A DNA stretch of 38,950 nucleotides from an uncultured Prevotella sp. (GTDB lineage Bacteria > Bacteroidota > Bacteroidia > Bacteroidales > Bacteroidaceae): the NCBI GenBank assembly GCA_945875635.1, contig CAMCLD010000019.1:1-38950 (forward strand). Reading direction: 5' to 3'. The notes under the pieces were generated by a model. That model did no database searches. It had not been told where the DNA came from and saw nothing but the letters and a program-made list of their open reading frames with translations. Positions within the stretch are counted from its first letter, which is position 1. Each line of letters begins with the position of its first letter. Of the stretch, positions 16,580 through 25,920 are shown one piece after another. A program made the translations under genes and the position numbers.

Positions 16580-17194
16580 TCAATGCTTTTTCCATCCAGG
16601 AGAATGGCGTTCAAGCAATTCACGTGCCACATCCTCAATTCTCAAGCCTTTTGCAGTCAGAAGAACTATCAGATGGTAGAACATATCTGATGCCTCATAG
16701 ACAAGACGGTCGTCTGTTCCGTTTACTGCCTCAATAACAGCCTCAAGAGCCTCCTCCCCTACTTTCTGCGCCATTCTGTTAAGTCCGTCCTTGAATAGCG
16801 ATGTCGTGTAAGAGCCTTCTGGCATCTCCTCATGACGTTTCTCTATGAAATCCTGCAATTCTGACAGGAAAAGCAATGGGTTGAAATTATTCTCCTCACT
16901 CCAGCAGGTATCAGTCCCTTTATGGCAGACAGGTCCCTCTGGGTGTACCTTGACAAGCAGGGTATCGTTGTCACAGTCAACAGAAATGCTTACAAGGTTA
17001 AGGTAATTGCCAGATGTCTCTCCCTTCGTCCACAATGTCTTGCGCGAACGACTCCAGAAAGTGACCTTGCCCGTAGCTACTGTCCTTTTGTATGCTTCCT
17101 CATTCATATACCCCAGCATCAGGACATTGTTTGTTGTCGCATCCTGAATAATGGCGGGAACCAATCCTCCTGATTTCTCAAAATCTATTGTCAT
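16580..17194 (-). CDS. hisIE: Bifunctional phosphoribosyl-AMP cyclohydrolase / phosphoribosyl-ATP pyrophosphatase
   Basis: A 204-residue fusion catalysing steps 2 and 3 of histidine synthesis. The N-terminal HisI domain (about 1-105) has MLGYMNEEAYKRT, VTFWSRSRKTLWTKGETSGN and the metal site CDNDTLLVKV...GPVCHKGTDTCW. The C-terminal HisE domain (about 110-204) has YTTSLFKDGLNRMAQKVGEE and the MazG-like EAVIEA and ASDMFYHLIVLL. It is the last gene of the his cluster, 28 bp after hisF. Confidence 0.96.
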   Translation of the reverse strand: MTIDFEKSGGLVPAIIQDATTNNVLMLGYMNEEAYKRTVATGKVTFWSRSRKTLWTKGETSGNYLNLVSISVDCDNDTLLVKVHPEGPVCHKGTDTCWSEENNFNPLLFLSELQDFIEKRHEEMPEGSYTTSLFKDGLNRMAQKVGEEALEAVIEAVNGTDDRLVYEASDMFYHLIVLLTAKGLRIEDVARELLERHSPGWKKH

Positions 17195-17222
17195 GTAAAA
17201 TTATGCTTTAGAATTATCACGT

Positions 17223-17984
17223 TTATCTAACTACTACTCCATTGTCTGCAAGATATCCCTTGAGTTCTGGAATACTTATCTCTCCGAAATGAAAGACGCT
17301 CGCAGCAAGTGCGGCATCAGCCTTGCCTTTCTGGAAGACGTCAAGGAAATGCGACATGCATCCTGCTCCTCCACTGGCAATCACAGGGACAGGCAAATCC
17401 TCCGAAAGACGGCACAATGCCTCATTTGCAAACCCATTCTTCACTCCATCGTGATTCATACTTGTAAACAGAATCTCTCCAGCTCCTCTGTCAACGACCT
17501 CTCGTGCCCATTCAAACAGCTCCCTTTCCGTCCTTTTGCGTCCTCCTTCCGTATAGCAATGCCATCCATCGTCATCCTTACGGGCATCAATGGCGCACAC
17601 ACACACCTGAGAACCGAAACGGCTGGTTATATCATCTATGAGCGAGGGATTGCGAAGTGCGGCAGAATTGACACTCACCTTGTCGGCACCAGCTCCTAAA
17701 AGCCTTTCAACGTCTGTTATTTCGTTAACGCCACCTCCGACTGTAAAGGGGATATTTATCCCAAGAGCCACTTTCTCCACCATCTCCGTAAAGGTCTTGC
17801 GTCCCTCATAGCTTGCTGTGATGTCCAAAAAGACAAGTTCATCTGCTCCTGTCTTGCTATATGCGCATGCTAATTCAACAGGGTCTCCTGCACTACGGAG
17901 ATTAACGAAATTGACACCCTTCACCGTCTGGCCATCCTTAATGTCCAGACATGGGATTATTCGCTTTGCCAATCCTTTATTCAT
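17223..17984 (-). CDS. hisF: Imidazole glycerol phosphate synthase, cyclase subunit
   Basis: A 253-residue TIM-barrel subunit that closes the imidazole ring using ammonia from His[20 protein letters not shown] holds the first catalytic aspartate. [28 protein letters not shown] and [12 protein letters not shown] are phosphate-binding loops, and [14 protein letters not shown] holds the second aspartate region. It lies 18 bp after hisA. Confidence 0.97.
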   Translation of the reverse strand: MNKGLAKRIIPCLDIKDGQTVKGVNFVNLRSAGDPVELACAYSKTGADELVFLDITASYEGRKTFTEMVEKVALGINIPFTVGGGVNEITDVERLLGAGADKVSVNSAALRNPSLIDDITSRFGSQVCVCAIDARKDDDGWHCYTEGGRKRTERELFEWAREVVDRGAGEILFTSMNHDGVKNGFANEALCRLSEDLPVPVIASGGAGCMSHFLDVFQKGKADAALAASVFHFGEISIPELKGYLADNGVVVR

Positions 17985-18002
17985 ATCTTTCTCCTTCTTA
18001 AA

Positions 18003-18725
18003 CTATAGAATGGCTGCTGTCTTTAATCTGTCAACATCTATCCTGCCCTCATAATAGGCTTTGCCGAAGACAACGGCTGGAACGCCCGCATGATGAAGAG
18101 CAATGATGTCGTCAGTGGAGGACACTCCGCCACTGGCTATGAGATGCAACTCAGGCATTTCTGCAAGGACTTGTCTATACAAGTCTATTGACGGTCCTGT
18201 CAGAGTTCCGTCTCTGCTGATGTCTGTACACAGTACTGTCCTGACACCCTTTGTTACATAATGCCTGAGAAATGGGATAAGCTCCTTGTCAGAATCCTCT
18301 TTCCATCCATTGACACTTATCTTTCCATCCCTCACATCAGCCCCAAGGATAATCCTGTCTGCACCATACCTGTCTAACCAGTCGAGGAAAAGGTGTTCGT
18401 CACTAACAGCCACACTTCCAATCGTTACAATACAAGCTCCTGCGTCGAATGCCTTGTCTATATCCTCAGAAGTCTTGATGCCACCACCGAAGTCAACTTT
18501 CAAATTCGTGGAACATGTTATCTCTCTAAGAACAGAATCATTTACGATATGCCTTGACTTCGCTCCGTCAAGGTCAACGACATGAAGTCTGCTGAAACCA
18601 TTGTCTTCGAACTCCCTCGCCACATCAACGGGATTGTCGTTATATACTGTCTTGCAGCAATAATCGCCCTTTGTCAGTCTGACACACTTTCCCTCAATTA
18701 TATCTATAGCCGGTATTATCTCCAT
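18003..18725 (-). CDS. hisA: Phosphoribosylformimino-5-aminoimidazole carboxamide ribotide isomerase
   Basis: A 240-residue TIM-barrel isomerase of histidine synthesis (ProFAR to PRFAR). IIPAIDIIEGKCVRL holds the first catalytic Asp. KVDFGGGIKTSEDI is a phosphate loop, and LCTDISRDGTLTGPS carries the second Asp. It begins 2 bp after hisH, a spacing that implies translational coupling. Confidence 0.97.
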   Translation of the reverse strand: MEIIPAIDIIEGKCVRLTKGDYCCKTVYNDNPVDVAREFEDNGFSRLHVVDLDGAKSRHIVNDSVLREITCSTNLKVDFGGGIKTSEDIDKAFDAGACIVTIGSVAVSDEHLFLDWLDRYGADRIILGADVRDGKISVNGWKEDSDKELIPFLRHYVTKGVRTVLCTDISRDGTLTGPSIDLYRQVLAEMPELHLIASGGVSSTDDIIALHHAGVPAVVFGKAYYEGRIDVDRLKTAAIL

Positions 18726-18727
18726 AA

Positions 18728-19333
18728 TTATATGTTCATTTCCAGGAAATTCCTGATGATTGTCTCTCCAACATCTCCACTCTTCTCTGGATGGAACTGT
18801 GTAGTGAAGAAATTATCCTTTCTCAAAGCAGCTGAATAAGGGTGGATATAGTCTGCCTTTGCTATGGTATTCTCACACAATGGCACGTAGTAGCTATGTA
18901 TGAAATACACATGCTCCCCTTCATCAAGTCCTTTGAACAATCCATCATTCAAGTCGTAGAGTGAGTTCCATCCCATGACAGGAACCTTGTCCTCATGTCT
19001 GGTAGGCTTGAATTTTCTGACATCGGCATCGAATATTCCTATGCAGTCAACGTCCCCTTCCTCGGAATGCCTGCACAGCAATTGCTGACCAATGCATATT
19101 CCCAGCACAGGCTGCCTTAGGGATTTAATCACCTTGTCCAGTCCACGTTCTTTCAGATATGCCATAGCAGTACTTGCCTCGCCTTGTCCAGGAAACAGCA
19201 CGCGGTCTGCAGCCTTCAACGTTGCGCTGTCATCCGTCAGCACAGGGTCAACGCCAAGCCTTCTCAATGAGTTTATCACCGAGAATATATTGCCGGCATT
19301 ATATTTCAATATCGCTACATTCATATTTCCCAT
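18728..19333 (-). CDS. hisH: Imidazole glycerol phosphate synthase, glutamine amidotransferase subunit
   Basis: A 201-residue class I glutamine amidotransferase that supplies ammonia to HisF. The oxyanion segment is LFPGQGEAS, the nucleophile is Cys80 in VLGICIGQQLL, and the catalytic His-Glu pair is in TTQFHPEKSG. An ATG at 19324 (residue 4, MNVAILKYNAGN) is an equally good start. It is the first his gene here, 34 bp after purU. hisG, hisD, hisC and hisB are not in the window. Confidence 0.96.
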   Translation of the reverse strand: MGNMNVAILKYNAGNIFSVINSLRRLGVDPVLTDDSATLKAADRVLFPGQGEASTAMAYLKERGLDKVIKSLRQPVLGICIGQQLLCRHSEEGDVDCIGIFDADVRKFKPTRHEDKVPVMGWNSLYDLNDGLFKGLDEGEHVYFIHSYYVPLCENTIAKADYIHPYSAALRKDNFFTTQFHPEKSGDVGETIIRNFLEMNI

Positions 19334-19367
19334 TGCAATGGCTACAGAGTTGCCATTTGCCTTAGTT

Positions 19368-20231
19368 TCAACTAAATATTACCGTCTTGTTGTGATACGT
19401 CAGAATCTTCCGCTCTATATGCTTTGTAACAGCACGGGACAGGACTATCTTCTCAAGGTCCTTGCCTTTCAGGACAAGGCTTTCGGGTGTGTCCTTATGG
19501 CTGATACGTGTAACATCTTGTTCAATGATAGGACCGGCGTCAAGCTCTGCCGTTACATAATGGCTTGTAGCCCCAACTATCTTTACACCTCTTTCCCAAG
19601 CTTGATGATAAGGCTTCGCACCTACGAAGGCAGGAAGGAAACTATGATGAATATTTATAATGTGGTGAGGATAGTGCTTTATCATCTCATCAGAAATAAT
19701 CTGCATGTATCTTGCAAGGACTATAAAAGTGACCTTCTTTTCACGCAACAGCTGCATTTCTTCCTTCTCGACAGCTTCCTTGTTGGAATGGTCTTTGTTT
19801 ACACTCCACACATAATATGGAATACCAAACTGCTCTGCTACAAACCTAAGATCCTCATGATTGCTTACGATGCAGGGTATCTCAACATTCCACTCCCCTG
19901 CCTTATACCGTGCCAGCAAATCATAAAGGCAATGGCTCATCTTGCTCACGAAAATAGCCATTCTCGGCTTTTCATCATTAAAATAGAGATTGAATGTCAT
20001 TTCGTAACGCTGAGCATACAATGTCTGTATATACTCCATTATCCTTTCCCTCGGGATGACAAAGCCTTCCAATTCCCATTCTATCCTCATGAAGAACATC
20101 CCGTCCTCATGGTCCACATACTGGTCAAGATATACTATGTTACCTTTATTATCCGTGATGAATTTTGTAACTTCTGATATGATGCCCGTCTGGTCCTTGC
20201 AATGCAAGAGCAATATAGCAGTTGGTTTCAT
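19368..20231 (-). CDS. purU: Formyltetrahydrofolate deformylase
   Basis: A 287-residue PurU, which hydrolyses 10-formyl-THF to THF and formate and so balances one-carbon pools. An N-terminal ACT domain (about 1-85, LLLHCKDQTGIISEVTKFI) is followed by a formyltransferase-like catalytic domain with YYVWSVNKDHSNKE, IINIHHSFLPAF and the catalytic-Asp motif SHYVTAELDAGPIIEQDV. It heads the his cluster behind one clear promoter. The link is sensible, since AICAR released by HisH/HisF feeds the formyl-THF-dependent purine step. Confidence 0.95.
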   Translation of the reverse strand: MKPTAILLLHCKDQTGIISEVTKFITDNKGNIVYLDQYVDHEDGMFFMRIEWELEGFVIPRERIMEYIQTLYAQRYEMTFNLYFNDEKPRMAIFVSKMSHCLYDLLARYKAGEWNVEIPCIVSNHEDLRFVAEQFGIPYYVWSVNKDHSNKEAVEKEEMQLLREKKVTFIVLARYMQIISDEMIKHYPHHIINIHHSFLPAFVGAKPYHQAWERGVKIVGATSHYVTAELDAGPIIEQDVTRISHKDTPESLVLKGKDLEKIVLSRAVTKHIERKILTYHNKTVIFS

Positions 20232-20259
20232 TTTGTTCCTATAATACGAAAGATATGTG

Positions 20260-20290
20260 CAAAGTTAATGAAATTCGGGGGAATATCAAA
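20260..20290 (-). promoter_or_regulatory. Promoter of purU-hisHAFIE
   Basis: Minus strand: TTTG (complement of 20287-20290), exactly 19 nt, then TAACTTTG and C (complement of 20259-20267). The purU ATG is 28 bp further. The downstream gaps are all short (2-34 bp), so this probably drives all five genes. Confidence 0.82.
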
Positions 20291-20357
20291 AAATTTCTTT
20301 CGTTTTTTGTCCTTACATGCAAGCCTACTAACTAAAAGCAAGAAACTAAGGTTGTTG

Positions 20358-21248
20358 TTATGGCTGTATCTTTAATTTTACGGCATTTCGATAGTTTCTC
20401 GGAGACAGTCCCGTGTGTTTTTTAAAGAATGTGCCATAAGAGGAGACATTGGGGAAGTTGAGTTCATTGGATATCTCGGATATCGTCAAACTGGTATTAT
20501 TCATCAGGAAGATGCTCCTTCGGATAAGAGCCTTGAAAACAAGCTCCTGCACTGTATAGCCACACTGTGTCTTCACAAGGGAAGATAGGTATTTTGGAGA
20601 AAGACATAGTTTGTCTGCATAGAAAGTAACACTGCGCTCCTTGTTATAATATTCACTTACAAGTTGCAAGAGCCTTGAGAATATCTCTGTCTTCCGGTCG
20701 TTAGATTTGTCCGACTGCGCCAATCGCTTTGAAAAGAGAGAACATAGTCTGTATGTGAATGACGTGAGCAACAGTTTGCTCTCATCAGCGACGAAAGGCA
20801 TGTTGCGTTCAGCCTCAGCTTTATGCAACAGGATTCCATACATCACAATCATGTCCTCCTCGCCTGTTTTCCAAATATGGCACGGAGTAGGATTCATGGT
20901 ATTATACACCCGCATCACCATGACTGTATTGCCGAGTATATCCTTGATAGCAGATGGCAGGAACATAAGTATGTTGACCGTAACATCATCAGAACATGAC
21001 ACTACCGACATGGATGCATTGTCATTGACAAAAGCCGTCTCTCCTGCATTGACATTATAATCCTCTCCATCCACATTGATTTCAAAACATCCTTTGCCAC
21101 AGACGATGATTTTGATATAATCGCTTTTCCAAGGAGTCATCATTATTTTCGGGAAAGCGGATATATACCCTCCCGAAGAACAGATGTCTCTGTCTTCCGC
21201 AATAGATGTCACGAGATGCGACAAAGTGCCAGTATAAGTGCAATTCAT
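20358..21248 (-). CDS. AraC-family transcriptional regulator
   Basis: A 296-residue one-component regulator. The N-terminal half is a cupin-like sensing domain (IIVCGKGCFEINVDGEDYNVNAGETAFVND). The C-terminal ~100 residues are an AraC double helix-turn-helix (KYLSSLVKTQCGYTVQELVFKALIRR, LTISEISNELNFPNVSSYGTFFKKHTGLSPRNYR). It lies 64 bp downstream of the efflux operon on the same strand and has its own -7 element. Control of the efflux genes is a reasonable inference but is not shown by the sequence. Confidence 0.9.
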   Translation of the reverse strand: MNCTYTGTLSHLVTSIAEDRDICSSGGYISAFPKIMMTPWKSDYIKIIVCGKGCFEINVDGEDYNVNAGETAFVNDNASMSVVSCSDDVTVNILMFLPSAIKDILGNTVMVMRVYNTMNPTPCHIWKTGEEDMIVMYGILLHKAEAERNMPFVADESKLLLTSFTYRLCSLFSKRLAQSDKSNDRKTEIFSRLLQLVSEYYNKERSVTFYADKLCLSPKYLSSLVKTQCGYTVQELVFKALIRRSIFLMNNTSLTISEISNELNFPNVSSYGTFFKKHTGLSPRNYRNAVKLKIQP

Positions 21249-21282
21249 GTTAGTATTTTGCTATGTTTCTGTTTTTCATAGG

Positions 21283-21290
21283 CAAAAGTA
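21283..21290 (-). promoter_or_regulatory. -7 element of the AraC regulator gene
   Basis: The minus strand reads TACTTTTG followed by CC, 34 bp before the AraC start. The -33 position falls in the end of the upstream MFS gene, where no TTTG is seen; the promoter may be weak or activator-dependent. Confidence 0.55.
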
Positions 21291-21312
21291 ATAAAAAAAA
21301 TGGAATTGCCAG

Positions 21313-22965
21313 CTATCCTCCACCCATAACCTTTAGTTTACGCTTTGTCCATGGCACAGCCAGCACCATGCCAGCACAGACAAGGCAACCGTAGAATGTC
21401 CATCCCGCCATCTCCTTTATAGCAGTGAGTGTTGCCTGTACCTGCACTTTTCCCTTAAGTGACATGGCTGCCATGTTCTCAGCCTCCGTTACACTTTTAC
21501 CCTGCATCTTCATGCCTGCCATTGTCTGCTGGTATGTAGTGGATATCTCAGGGGTTGTCATGTCATAGTCCTGTGCGAAGCGTGTGACATAATACTGCTG
21601 TCTTTCCTGAAACACATTAGAATAGAGTGCCGAGCCAATGCCTGGGGCTACAATCATGCGAACTGTAAGCATGATGCACACCCACGTGGAAAGATATTTG
21701 TACGGCATACGCTGGTTGGCATAGACCGCCGTAAGGGAATACAGGAGCATCATTCCTGTGGCCCTGATAACTATTGGGTATTTCATGCGTTCAAGGAGTC
21801 CATCATTCTGCACTTCAAAATACATGAACAAAGAGGACATGCCGATTAGGACAAATCCCAGTGAGAAAAGCCACTTGAGATGAATGCCTTTAGCTCCGCT
21901 GAACAATGCCATTACAAGTCCTGCGAAATATCCCGCCAGCACCCAGTTGCCGAGTGTGGCATTCTGCCAGTTGTCTATCTTCATGCCCACACCCACAAAT
22001 ATGTTCACAAACATCTGACTTGAGTTTAATATCATAAGTCCCAAGAACAGCAACACACCGCCTTGGATACTCTTAAGCTTAAAAGCATCGAGAAGGAAAT
22101 AGGGCGAGCGTCTCGAATGTTCAAGATACAGGAACAACAGGGTGAAAACTACACAAACAACTGTAGCAATGCGGATATAAGGATGGCTATACCAATCAAG
22201 TACCTTGCCATATACCATTATAAATATGAACGAGCAACACATCATGCTGAAGACCACGACATTGCCGAACTTGGAGAAATTTATGGGGAACTTGCTCTGA
22301 GGATATCTATGGAAGGGCATGGTGAAGAAGATTATAACTATAGCCAGCGACATGGCTCCCATCATGAAATAATAGACATACTGCCATTCATAAGAATAGG
22401 CAAGCCACGCCGTCAGCCATGTTCCCATCTGTCCAAGAATCATGAAAAAGAAATAGATGATTGGCATGCTCGATGTCTTCTCCTTGTCGAGTTTATCCCA
22501 GCCCTCCTCTGTATTGGGTTCATTTCCCGGTGTCACATTATACGTCGCCTCAATGTGGAATGCATACTTAATAAGTGTGAACAGATTGACCATAAGCAGT
22601 GTCTGTCTCACGAATCCCATCAAAAGGCTGCATACGGCAAGAAGGAATATGCTGTCGGTCTTCGCACATACGTAACTGAGTGCAAATAGTATCGAGAACC
22701 CCACTATGCACATCATCTTCTCCCTGCGAAGACGTACAAGCTCATAGAAAAACGGAGAGAAGGCTGCCATTCCAACTGAAGTGACAAACCCTACAAATGA
22801 AATATGTTCCGACTGGATGCCAAGCCCCCCTATCATCTCACTGCTATTTGCTGTATAGACACCACTTACGGTCATTATTGGTATGAAAAGAATAAGCAGG
22901 AAAATGATACCAAGAGGCTTGGGTACCCAGTTGTAGAATGGAAAATTTCTTGGATTTGAAGGCAT
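21313..22965 (-). CDS. DHA2-type multidrug MFS transporter (EmrB-like)
   Basis: A 550-residue, very hydrophobic inner-membrane protein with about 12-14 helices. The first is near residues 14-34 (PLGIIFLLILFIPIMTVSG) and the last near 520-540. A hydrophilic loop TPGNEPNTEEGWDKLDKEK sits between early helices. The gene order with an HlyD-type adaptor and a TolC-type channel identifies it as the pump of a tripartite exporter. It starts 12 bp after the adaptor gene. Substrate is unknown. Confidence 0.88.
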   Translation of the reverse strand: MPSNPRNFPFYNWVPKPLGIIFLLILFIPIMTVSGVYTANSSEMIGGLGIQSEHISFVGFVTSVGMAAFSPFFYELVRLRREKMMCIVGFSILFALSYVCAKTDSIFLLAVCSLLMGFVRQTLLMVNLFTLIKYAFHIEATYNVTPGNEPNTEEGWDKLDKEKTSSMPIIYFFFMILGQMGTWLTAWLAYSYEWQYVYYFMMGAMSLAIVIIFFTMPFHRYPQSKFPINFSKFGNVVVFSMMCCSFIFIMVYGKVLDWYSHPYIRIATVVCVVFTLLFLYLEHSRRSPYFLLDAFKLKSIQGGVLLFLGLMILNSSQMFVNIFVGVGMKIDNWQNATLGNWVLAGYFAGLVMALFSGAKGIHLKWLFSLGFVLIGMSSLFMYFEVQNDGLLERMKYPIVIRATGMMLLYSLTAVYANQRMPYKYLSTWVCIMLTVRMIVAPGIGSALYSNVFQERQQYYVTRFAQDYDMTTPEISTTYQQTMAGMKMQGKSVTEAENMAAMSLKGKVQVQATLTAIKEMAGWTFYGCLVCAGMVLAVPWTKRKLKVMGGG

Positions 22966-22977
22966 AGGCGAAAAGGA

Positions 22978-24078
22978 CTATTTTTTCTCAGCTTTAACGA
23001 CAACCATCATTCCGGCTGCAAGACGGTTGTTGTCCTCCTTGCTCAAGCCTTCAAAATCAATCCTTACAGGTACTCGCTGCTGTATTTTCACGAAATTGCC
23101 AGCAGAGTTGTCTGTCGGGACAAGAGAATACTTGGAGCCTGTGGCACCAGATATGGCTGTTACCTTTCCCTTGAATTCCTTGTCTCCAATAGCGTCAACC
23201 TTCATACGCACTGTCTGTCCTACGTGGAGGTCAGCAACCTGAGTCTCCTTATAGTTTGCTATAACCCATTTCTGAGTGTCTGGCATGATATATGTTATTG
23301 TCTGCCCGGCGTTTATTGACTGTCCCTCCTCAATAGACCTTCTGCCCAGCTGACCGTCACAAGGTGCAGTCACAACACAATATGAGAGATTAAGTTTCGC
23401 CATCTCAAGTGCAGCCTCTGCCCTTTCTATAGCCGCCGCACTGTTGGCTTTTCTGTTCTCCACCTCATTGACGCCAGACATGGCAGCTTTCTGCTGCCGT
23501 CTTGTAGCCTCAAGTTTCTTTAGTGTCGCTGCATACTCGGTCTCTATCTGTTCCAGTTGTATTGGAGTTGCAGCCTTGCGCTCTACAAGGTTCTGGTAAC
23601 GTTGCCTGTCCTTATTTAGCTTGTCAAGTCTTACTTCAATCTCAGCTATGCTTGCCTCATAGACGGCAGCAGAATTCTGTGTAGTCTGCAAAGTGGCTCC
23701 AACGACATTGGCTCCGGCTCTGGCATCCTTTAGTGCAGCCTCTGCCTCCATTACTCTTATCCTGTACTCGCGGTCGTCAAGTATAAGAAGAGTATCACCT
23801 TTCTTTACCGTTTGATGCTCGGTAAAGCATATTTTCTTTATATATCCTGTCGCCCTGATGTTAACGGGGGATATATATTGTTCAATCTGAGCGTCGTTGC
23901 TTGTCTCCGTACTCTTATAGTCAATGAATATACCTATTATTTCAACAGCTCCCCATACAAGGACAGCTATTCCTATGAGGCTGACTACCATCTGACGGAC
24001 ACGCTGCTTGCGCAACTGCTTTCTTTGCTTAGGAAGAGTATTTTCTCCCTGTTCCTTCTTTGTATTTCCTTTAGACAT
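22978..24078 (-). CDS. HlyD/EmrA-family membrane fusion protein
   Basis: A 366-residue periplasmic adaptor. A basic cytosolic tail (KKEQGENTLPKQRKQLRKQR) and one membrane helix at about residues 30-52 are followed by a first biotinyl-lipoyl half (ARATGYIKKICFTEHQTVKKGDTLLILDD at about 75-105). An alpha-helical coiled-coil hairpin spans about 105-215 (LDKLNKDRQRYQNLVERKAA). The second lipoyl half and beta-barrel follow (VTAPCDGQLGRRSIEEGQSI). It links the MFS pump to the outer-membrane channel. It lies 35 bp after the tolC-like gene. Confidence 0.92.
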   Translation of the reverse strand: MSKGNTKKEQGENTLPKQRKQLRKQRVRQMVVSLIGIAVLVWGAVEIIGIFIDYKSTETSNDAQIEQYISPVNIRATGYIKKICFTEHQTVKKGDTLLILDDREYRIRVMEAEAALKDARAGANVVGATLQTTQNSAAVYEASIAEIEVRLDKLNKDRQRYQNLVERKAATPIQLEQIETEYAATLKKLEATRRQQKAAMSGVNEVENRKANSAAAIERAEAALEMAKLNLSYCVVTAPCDGQLGRRSIEEGQSINAGQTITYIMPDTQKWVIANYKETQVADLHVGQTVRMKVDAIGDKEFKGKVTAISGATGSKYSLVPTDNSAGNFVKIQQRVPVRIDFEGLSKEDNNRLAAGMMVVVKAEKK

Positions 24079-24113
24079 ATAGTGTTTCTTTATTTATGTT
24101 TCAACAATATTGA

Positions 24114-25457
24114 TTAGTGTTCATCATAGAGAGACGGAACCAGTTTGTCAAGCTGGCGCGTCAACTTGAGAAGGTTCAGATTAGACAGCTGATAGTTATA
24201 ATGTGCTGTCAAATAGTTGTTCTGTGCCTCTGTGATTCTCATCTCGTCTTGCAATACGTCTGTCATGGAGGCTATGCCTTCCTTATACCTTTCGTTTGTC
24301 ATATTGCAGACATTCTGTGCAAGGCTCAGATTGTCCTTCTGTTTGCGATAGTTGCGCTCGCTGTTCTCCAAATCATTGGTAGCGTTCATGTACTGTGTCT
24401 GCATGTTCCGCATCTGGTTCTGGTACGACAGTTTAACATTGTCTATATCTACCTGCGCTTTTCTCATCTTAGAGCGTTTCTCGTATCCATCGAACAGGGG
24501 CATGCGCACAGAGACACCAAATCCCCATGAGCCATATATATGGTTGAAAGGAGTGTCATGAACCCAGTTCTTCAATTTGTCGGCATAGGCTGAATAAGTC
24601 CAGTTACCAGACAAGCTCACCGTTGGGAGATACCCATCCTTGACAATCTTTTTCTGTTGTTCAGCGAGTTTTTCCTTCTCCCTTAGCAAGAGCAGCTCAT
24701 ACTGGTCTGGTGAGAATCCTCCAGAGCCTGTCATAGGTTTCTCGTCGGCATTGGCATGTACTACAGCTATGACGCTCTCTGCAGGATAATCCATCACATA
24801 TTTCAGAGTGTTATATTGTTGGGTGAGCATCGACTGGGCATTGTCGTACTGCACCTGAAGATTCTCAAGATTGAAATTAACCCTCTGCACATCAACCTCT
24901 ACAGCCATTCCGTTGTCATAGAATGCCAATGTTATATCCCTTAGAGCTTCCAGCCTGCTTATGTTGCCTTTTATCAAACCAATCTGCTCAACAGTGTTCT
25001 GTGCCAGATAATACATTTTGCTGACCTGCATGATTAGGTCTTCCTTGGCTTTCTCGTATGTCAGCCTGTTGAGTTGATTCATTGTCCTTGCAATCTCAAT
25101 GGAAGTAGCGGCGGTCTGGTTGTATATGGGCATTTGCACCTGAAGTCCTGCGGATGCATTATACTGCAAGGTCTTGGTTACATTGATGTCCTTGCCGTAT
25201 GCCGAGCCGTCAGTAACGGATACAGGAGGGTCAAAATTATCGTTGAATGCAGCGACGGCATTAACCTGAGGCATAAGGCGTGCCCTGTTCTCATCAATGT
25301 TATGCAGACCTTTCACTATTTCGTTGCGAGTACCTTTAAGAGATAGGTTGTTTTCAATAGTCATGCGCAGACAGTCCTCAAGTGTGAGCACTTCCTGTGC
25401 CTCTGCAATCCTCAATAAAAACATAAAGGCAAATATGAACAATATAAGTCTTCTCAT
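24114..25457 (-). CDS. TolC-family outer-membrane efflux channel
   Basis: A 447-residue outer-membrane factor. The signal peptide is RRLILFIFAFMFLLRIAEAQ, cut after AEA. Two repeated halves follow, each with long amphipathic helices (ENNLSLKGTRNEIVKGLHNI; YQNQMRNMQTQYMNATNDLE) and beta strands for the barrel (LQVQMPIYNQTAA; VSVRMPLFDGYEKRSK). It is the first gene of the efflux operon, behind a leader of roughly 220 nt that contains dispersed repeats. Confidence 0.93.
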   Translation of the reverse strand: MRRLILFIFAFMFLLRIAEAQEVLTLEDCLRMTIENNLSLKGTRNEIVKGLHNIDENRARLMPQVNAVAAFNDNFDPPVSVTDGSAYGKDINVTKTLQYNASAGLQVQMPIYNQTAATSIEIARTMNQLNRLTYEKAKEDLIMQVSKMYYLAQNTVEQIGLIKGNISRLEALRDITLAFYDNGMAVEVDVQRVNFNLENLQVQYDNAQSMLTQQYNTLKYVMDYPAESVIAVVHANADEKPMTGSGGFSPDQYELLLLREKEKLAEQQKKIVKDGYLPTVSLSGNWTYSAYADKLKNWVHDTPFNHIYGSWGFGVSVRMPLFDGYEKRSKMRKAQVDIDNVKLSYQNQMRNMQTQYMNATNDLENSERNYRKQKDNLSLAQNVCNMTNERYKEGIASMTDVLQDEMRITEAQNNYLTAHYNYQLSNLNLLKLTRQLDKLVPSLYDEH

Positions 25458-25490
25458 TATCTAAAAATTAATAATCTAATTTAAGTTTCT

Positions 25491-25655
25491 CATGTCTCTG
25501 ACATGCTTACTGTTTACAAGTTAAAGACCCACCTCCAGCCCATCCCTGGGGAGGGGAGGAAGTTTCCTTAAGAGGTAACTTGTTGACTTGTCAACTAAAG
25601 TAGCAACTTGTTGATTTGTCAACTTGTTAGCTTTGAGCAAGCGTTTAATTTGCTA
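25491..25655. repeat. Composite palindromic intergenic repeat, long copy
   Basis: CATGT-N5-ACATG (25491-25505) is followed by a C/G-rich segment CCAGCCCATCCCTGGGGAGG, then TTTCCTTAAG. Two palindromes follow, GTTGAC-TT-GTCAAC (25582-25595) and GTTGAT-TT-GTCAAC (25610-25623), then CTTTGAGCAAG with an inverted GCAAG/TTTGC tail. The order matches the copy at 13130-13224, with extra modules inserted. It lies in the tolC leader. Confidence 0.72.
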
Positions 25656-25683
25656 AACTGGAATAATTAATCAATTCAATTTG

Positions 25684-25691
25684 CAAAGGTA
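25684..25691 (-). promoter_or_regulatory. -7 element of the efflux operon
   Basis: The minus strand reads TACCTTTG followed by CAA. It lies 227 bp before the tolC-like start, implying a long leader. No clean TTTG box is found 19-20 nt upstream. Confidence 0.5.
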
Positions 25692-25920
25692 AATGATATT
25701 ATCTAAATTGTATTATTCATATATATACTCAAAGTGTTCATATTTTCCTTTTGATTTCACTTTAGGCTATATAATTACCGATACAACGATAATTTCCCAG
25801 ACATTTTCTTGAATTAAATGAGAATTTAGTAATTATGCATCACATTCCAACACCTCTCAACCATTACATTAGAGACTCTCATGGAAACTGCCAACGTATG
25901 AACCATAGTCATATCGTTTG

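Noticed and set aside
19092..20177. Long plus-strand open frame of 361 codons
   Set aside because: It lies antisense to hisH and purU, which carry full family motifs; the antisense product has no recognisable features.
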